Shown piece after piece: positions 13,279 through 15,419 of a stretch of DNA of 15,419 nucleotides (position 1 is the first letter of the stretch; each line of letters starts with the position of its first letter). The translations under genes were made by a program, and so were the position numbers. The notes beneath the pieces are model-generated. The model was not told where the DNA came from. It was given only the letters and a program-made list of their open reading frames with translations, and ran no database searches. This DNA comes from Bog-159 sp050011755. GTDB taxonomy: Bacteria; Acidobacteriota; Terriglobia; Bryobacterales; Bryobacteraceae. The stretch spans positions 1 to 15,419 of the forward strand of contig JBEKIM010000132.1 in NCBI GenBank assembly GCA_050011755.1, read 5' to 3'.

Positions 13279-13701
13279 ATGCCTGAAATACTGCTCGCTG
13301 AAGATAACCCTGCGGATGTCTACCTGATCCGGGAGGCGCTCCGGGAGCACGGTCTGGACTGCCCCATGCGGATCGTTTCGGATGGCGGCGAGGTGTTGCG
13401 GATGCTCTCCTCTGAGCAAGGTCTGCGCGAAGCCCAAATGTTAGGTCTGATCATCCTGGACCTGAATCTTCCGCGGCACGACGGGACGGAGATTCTGCAA
13501 CGCATCCAGGAAACTCCGGAGTTGTCCCACGTTCCGGTTGTCGTTCTGACATCGTCGGACTCCCCGCGCGACCGGTTGGCCGCCAGCCAGTTCGGCGCCG
13601 CCTGCTATTTGCGAAAACCATCCTCCCTGGAACAGTTCTTAGGCCTGGGAGCGATATTCAAGGATTTGTTGGAACACAGGACTACGAAGCCCGCAGTTTG
13701 A
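13279..13701 (+). CDS. Single-domain response regulator, Rcp1-like
   Basis: A 140-aa stand-alone receiver, paralogous to the one at 4229. It has the acidic pair E8/D9 (LAEDNPADVYLI), Asp61 (ILDLNLPRHDG), Thr91 (VLTSSD) and Lys113 (LRKP). No output domain follows. ATG 13279 has GAGGGA just upstream and gives the usual MPEILLAEDN family start; ATG 13261, with GAAGG 7 nt upstream, would add six residues. It diverges from the REC-PAS-kinase operon and is followed 26 nt later by the poly-HAMP gene on the same strand. It may therefore serve the kinase that the poly-HAMP gene probably encodes beyond the window, or act as a shared phosphate acceptor for the sensor-less kinases here. Confidence 0.92.
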   Translation: MPEILLAEDNPADVYLIREALREHGLDCPMRIVSDGGEVLRMLSSEQGLREAQMLGLIILDLNLPRHDGTEILQRIQETPELSHVPVVVLTSSDSPRDRLAASQFGAACYLRKPSSLEQFLGLGAIFKDLLEHRTTKPAV

Positions 13702-13727
13702 TCGCAGGGTGAAGAAAGGAACCTTCG

Positions 13728-15419
13728 ATGGAGTCGGAAATGGTTAGCGATGCGCTCGATACGAGCATTTTATTGAAGACTTTGATTGCCTTCAAGGACG
13801 GCGACTTCTCGGTTCGCCTGCCGGTTAACCTGGCCGGCGTCGCGGGCAAAGTGGCCGACACGCTGAACGACATCTTCAAGTTGAACCAGCGCATGGCGAG
13901 CGAATTCGACCGTATCAGCCGCGCGGTGGGCAAGGAAGGCAAAATCACGCAGCGGGCCAACCTCGGATCGGCGTTCGGAGGGTGGGCGGACTGTCTCGAC
14001 TCGGTGAACGGTTTGATTGGGGACCTGGTGCAGCCCTCCACGGAAGTCGCCCGTGTGATCGGCGCCGTCGCCAAAGGCGATCTTTCGCAGACCATGGCGC
14101 TGGAGGTCGACGGACGGTCGCTGAAGGGCGAGTTCCTGCATACCGCCCGCGTCGTGAATACCATGGTTGCGCAGTTGAATTCCTTCGCCTCCGAGGTGAC
14201 CCGCGTCGCGCGCGAGGTGGGCACCGAGGGCAAACTCGGCGGCCAGGCCGTGGTGCAGGGCGTGGGCGGCGTCTGGAAGGATCTGACGGATAATGTAAAC
14301 TCCATGGCGGGCAACCTGACGGCCCAGGTGCGCAACATCGCCGAGGTCACTACCGCGGTGGCCAACGGCGATCTCTCCCGCAAAATCACGGTGGATGTGA
14401 AGGGCGAAATCCTGGAGTTGAAGAACACCATCAACACGATGGTCGATCAGTTAAACGCTTTTGCTTCGGAAGTGACGCGCGTGGCGCGCGAGGTGGGTAC
14501 GGAAGGCGAACTCGGCGGCCAAGCCGAGGTGAAGGGCGTCGGCGGCGTCTGGAAGGATCTCACGGATTCGGTCAATTCCATGGCCGGCAACCTCACGGCA
14601 CAAGTCCGTAATATCGCCGAAGTGACCACGGCGGTGGCCAACGGCGACCTGTCCCGTAAGATCACGGTAGACGTGCGGGGTGAGATTCTGGAACTGAAGA
14701 ACACCATCAACACCATGGTGGATCAGTTGAATGCCTTCGCTTCCGAAGTCACGCGCGTGGCGCGCGAGGTCGGTACGGAAGGCAAGTTGGGCGGCCAGGC
14801 TGAGGTTAAGGGCGTAGCCGGCACCTGGAAGGATCTGACGGATTCGGTCAACTCCATGGCGGGCAACCTGACAGCCCAGGTCCGCAACATCGCCGAAGTC
14901 ACCACAGCCGTCGCTACCGGCAACTTATCCCGCAAGATTACAGTGGATGTGCGCGGCGAAATTCTGGAGCTGAAAAACACCATCAACACCATGGTGGATC
15001 AGCTCAGTTCTTTCGCCTCGGAAGTGACGCGCGTGGCGCGCGAAGTGGGTACGGAAGGTAAGCTGGGAGGCCAAGCCGACGTGCGCGGCGTGGCCGGCAC
15101 CTGGAAGGATCTTACCGACAGCGTGAACTCCATGGCGGGCAACCTGACGGCCCAGGTGCGCAACATCGCCGAAGTCACCACGGCCGTGGCCAAAGGCGAC
15201 CTGAGCCGCAAGATCACCGTGGATGTGCGCGGCGAAATTCTGGAGTTGAAGAACACCATCAATACCATGGTCGATCAGCTCAACGCCTTCGCCGGCGAAG
15301 TCACCCGCGTGGCCCGCGAGGTCGGCACCGAAGGCAAACTGGGCGGCCAGGCGGATGTAAAAGGCGTCGGCGGCACCTGGAAGGATCTTACCGACAGCGT
15401 GAACTCCATGGCGGCGAAC
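13728..15419 (+). CDS. Poly-HAMP signalling protein, probably Nik1-like kinase; 3' end outside window
   Basis: One frame is open from ATG 13728 to the last base (564 codons, no stop). AAAGGA lies 7 nt before the start. There is no signal peptide or transmembrane segment, so the HAMP domains are cytoplasmic. Degenerate HAMP-like segments occupy about 18-60, 62-100 and 108-150. From residue 144 a 92-residue unit repeats in tandem (starts at 144, 236, 328, 420 and 512), each unit holding two HAMP-like halves around VTRVAREVGTEGKLGGQA and VRNIAEVTTAVANGDLSRKI. Group III hybrid kinases (fungal Nik1/Os-1 and bacterial relatives) carry such roughly 90-residue HAMP repeats before a kinase core and receiver. 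The kinase part would lie beyond the window, so this identification rests on the repeats alone. The minus-strand 89-residue frames across it are shadows of the repeats. The HAMP stack likely transmits a cytoplasmic osmotic or stress signal by helix rotation. Confidence 0.9.
   Translation, partial: MESEMVSDALDTSILLKTLIAFKDGDFSVRLPVNLAGVAGKVADTLNDIFKLNQRMASEFDRISRAVGKEGKITQRANLGSAFGGWADCLDSVNGLIGDLVQPSTEVARVIGAVAKGDLSQTMALEVDGRSLKGEFLHTARVVNTMVAQLNSFASEVTRVAREVGTEGKLGGQAVVQGVGGVWKDLTDNVNSMAGNLTAQVRNIAEVTTAVANGDLSRKITVDVKGEILELKNTINTMVDQLNAFASEVTRVAREVGTEGELGGQAEVKGVGGVWKDLTDSVNSMAGNLTAQVRNIAEVTTAVANGDLSRKITVDVRGEILELKNTINTMVDQLNAFASEVTRVAREVGTEGKLGGQAEVKGVAGTWKDLTDSVNSMAGNLTAQVRNIAEVTTAVATGNLSRKITVDVRGEILELKNTINTMVDQLSSFASEVTRVAREVGTEGKLGGQADVRGVAGTWKDLTDSVNSMAGNLTAQVRNIAEVTTAVAKGDLSRKITVDVRGEILELKNTINTMVDQLNAFAGEVTRVAREVGTEGKLGGQADVKGVGGTWKDLTDSVNSMAAN
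14157..15419 (+). repeat. Tandem 276-bp coding repeats (92-residue double-HAMP unit)
   Basis: Units begin at 14157, 14433, 14709, 14985 and 15261; the fifth is cut by the window end. Spacing is exactly 276 bp. Protein sequence is nearly constant between units, while many third codon positions differ (for example the first codons of each unit use ACG or ACC, GTC or GTG, TTA, TTG or CTC). This points to old repeats held by selection on the protein rather than a fresh duplication. Assembly of such a block from short reads can be unreliable. Confidence 0.95.

Noticed and set aside
14447..15268. Three 89-residue minus-strand open frames spaced 276 bp apart
   Set aside because: Their regular spacing only reflects the poly-HAMP coding repeats on the plus strand.

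Overview
The window is a dense bacterial signal-transduction island with fifteen supported protein genes. It holds no RNA gene, transposase, insertion sequence or CRISPR array that I can see. It is G+C-rich. The mix is all-soluble histidine kinases (HKs), Rcp1-type single-domain response regulators (RRs), an RsbRST stressosome module, a sigma-54 activator and a poly-HAMP protein. This suggests an environmental Gram-negative-type bacterium with a large genome. A soil acidobacterium (Solibacter/Bryobacter-like) would fit, but that is a guess from gene content, not from a marker gene.

Layout. (1) 1-208: no convincing gene; it carries one copy of a short upstream motif. (2) 209-883 (+): small HK, convergent with (3) 899-2311 (-): NtrC-family sigma-54 activator. 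(4) 2312-2515: divergent control region with a near-perfect -24/-12 (sigma-54) promoter facing (5) 2516-3052 (+): ECF-like sigma factor. (6) 3132-4648 (+): PAS-HK and Rcp1-like receiver, overlapping by 1 nt, behind a second good -24/-12 site. (7) 4717-10645 (+): a tight six-gene operon encoding RsbR, RsbS, RsbT, an ATPase-PP2C phosphatase fusion, an RsbT-like ATPase fused to a HK and two receivers, and a receiver-HK. (8) 12933-10640 (-): REC-PAS-HK and a small HK, overlapping by 1 nt. (9) 12934-13278: divergent intergenic region. (10) 13279-13701 (+): a second Rcp1-like receiver. (11) 13728 to the window end (+): a poly-HAMP protein with 92-residue tandem repeats, cut by the window edge.

How the parts may work together. 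The RsbR/RsbS/RsbT set is the core of a stressosome. In Bacillus, released RsbT activates the phosphatase RsbU and finally sigma-B. Here no rsbU, rsbV, rsbW or sigB is present. The next genes are instead a phosphatase carrying its own ATPase domain and a HK whose N-terminus is a second RsbT-like domain. The natural inference is a stressosome that feeds a two-component phosphorelay.

The flanking genes look like a separate layer run by sigma-54. The NtrC-type activator lies next to the best -24/-12 promoter, and further candidates sit in front of the PAS-HK/RR pair and, less securely, the minus-strand kinase operon. No kinase here has a predicted membrane segment, so cytoplasmic or protein-borne inputs are likely.
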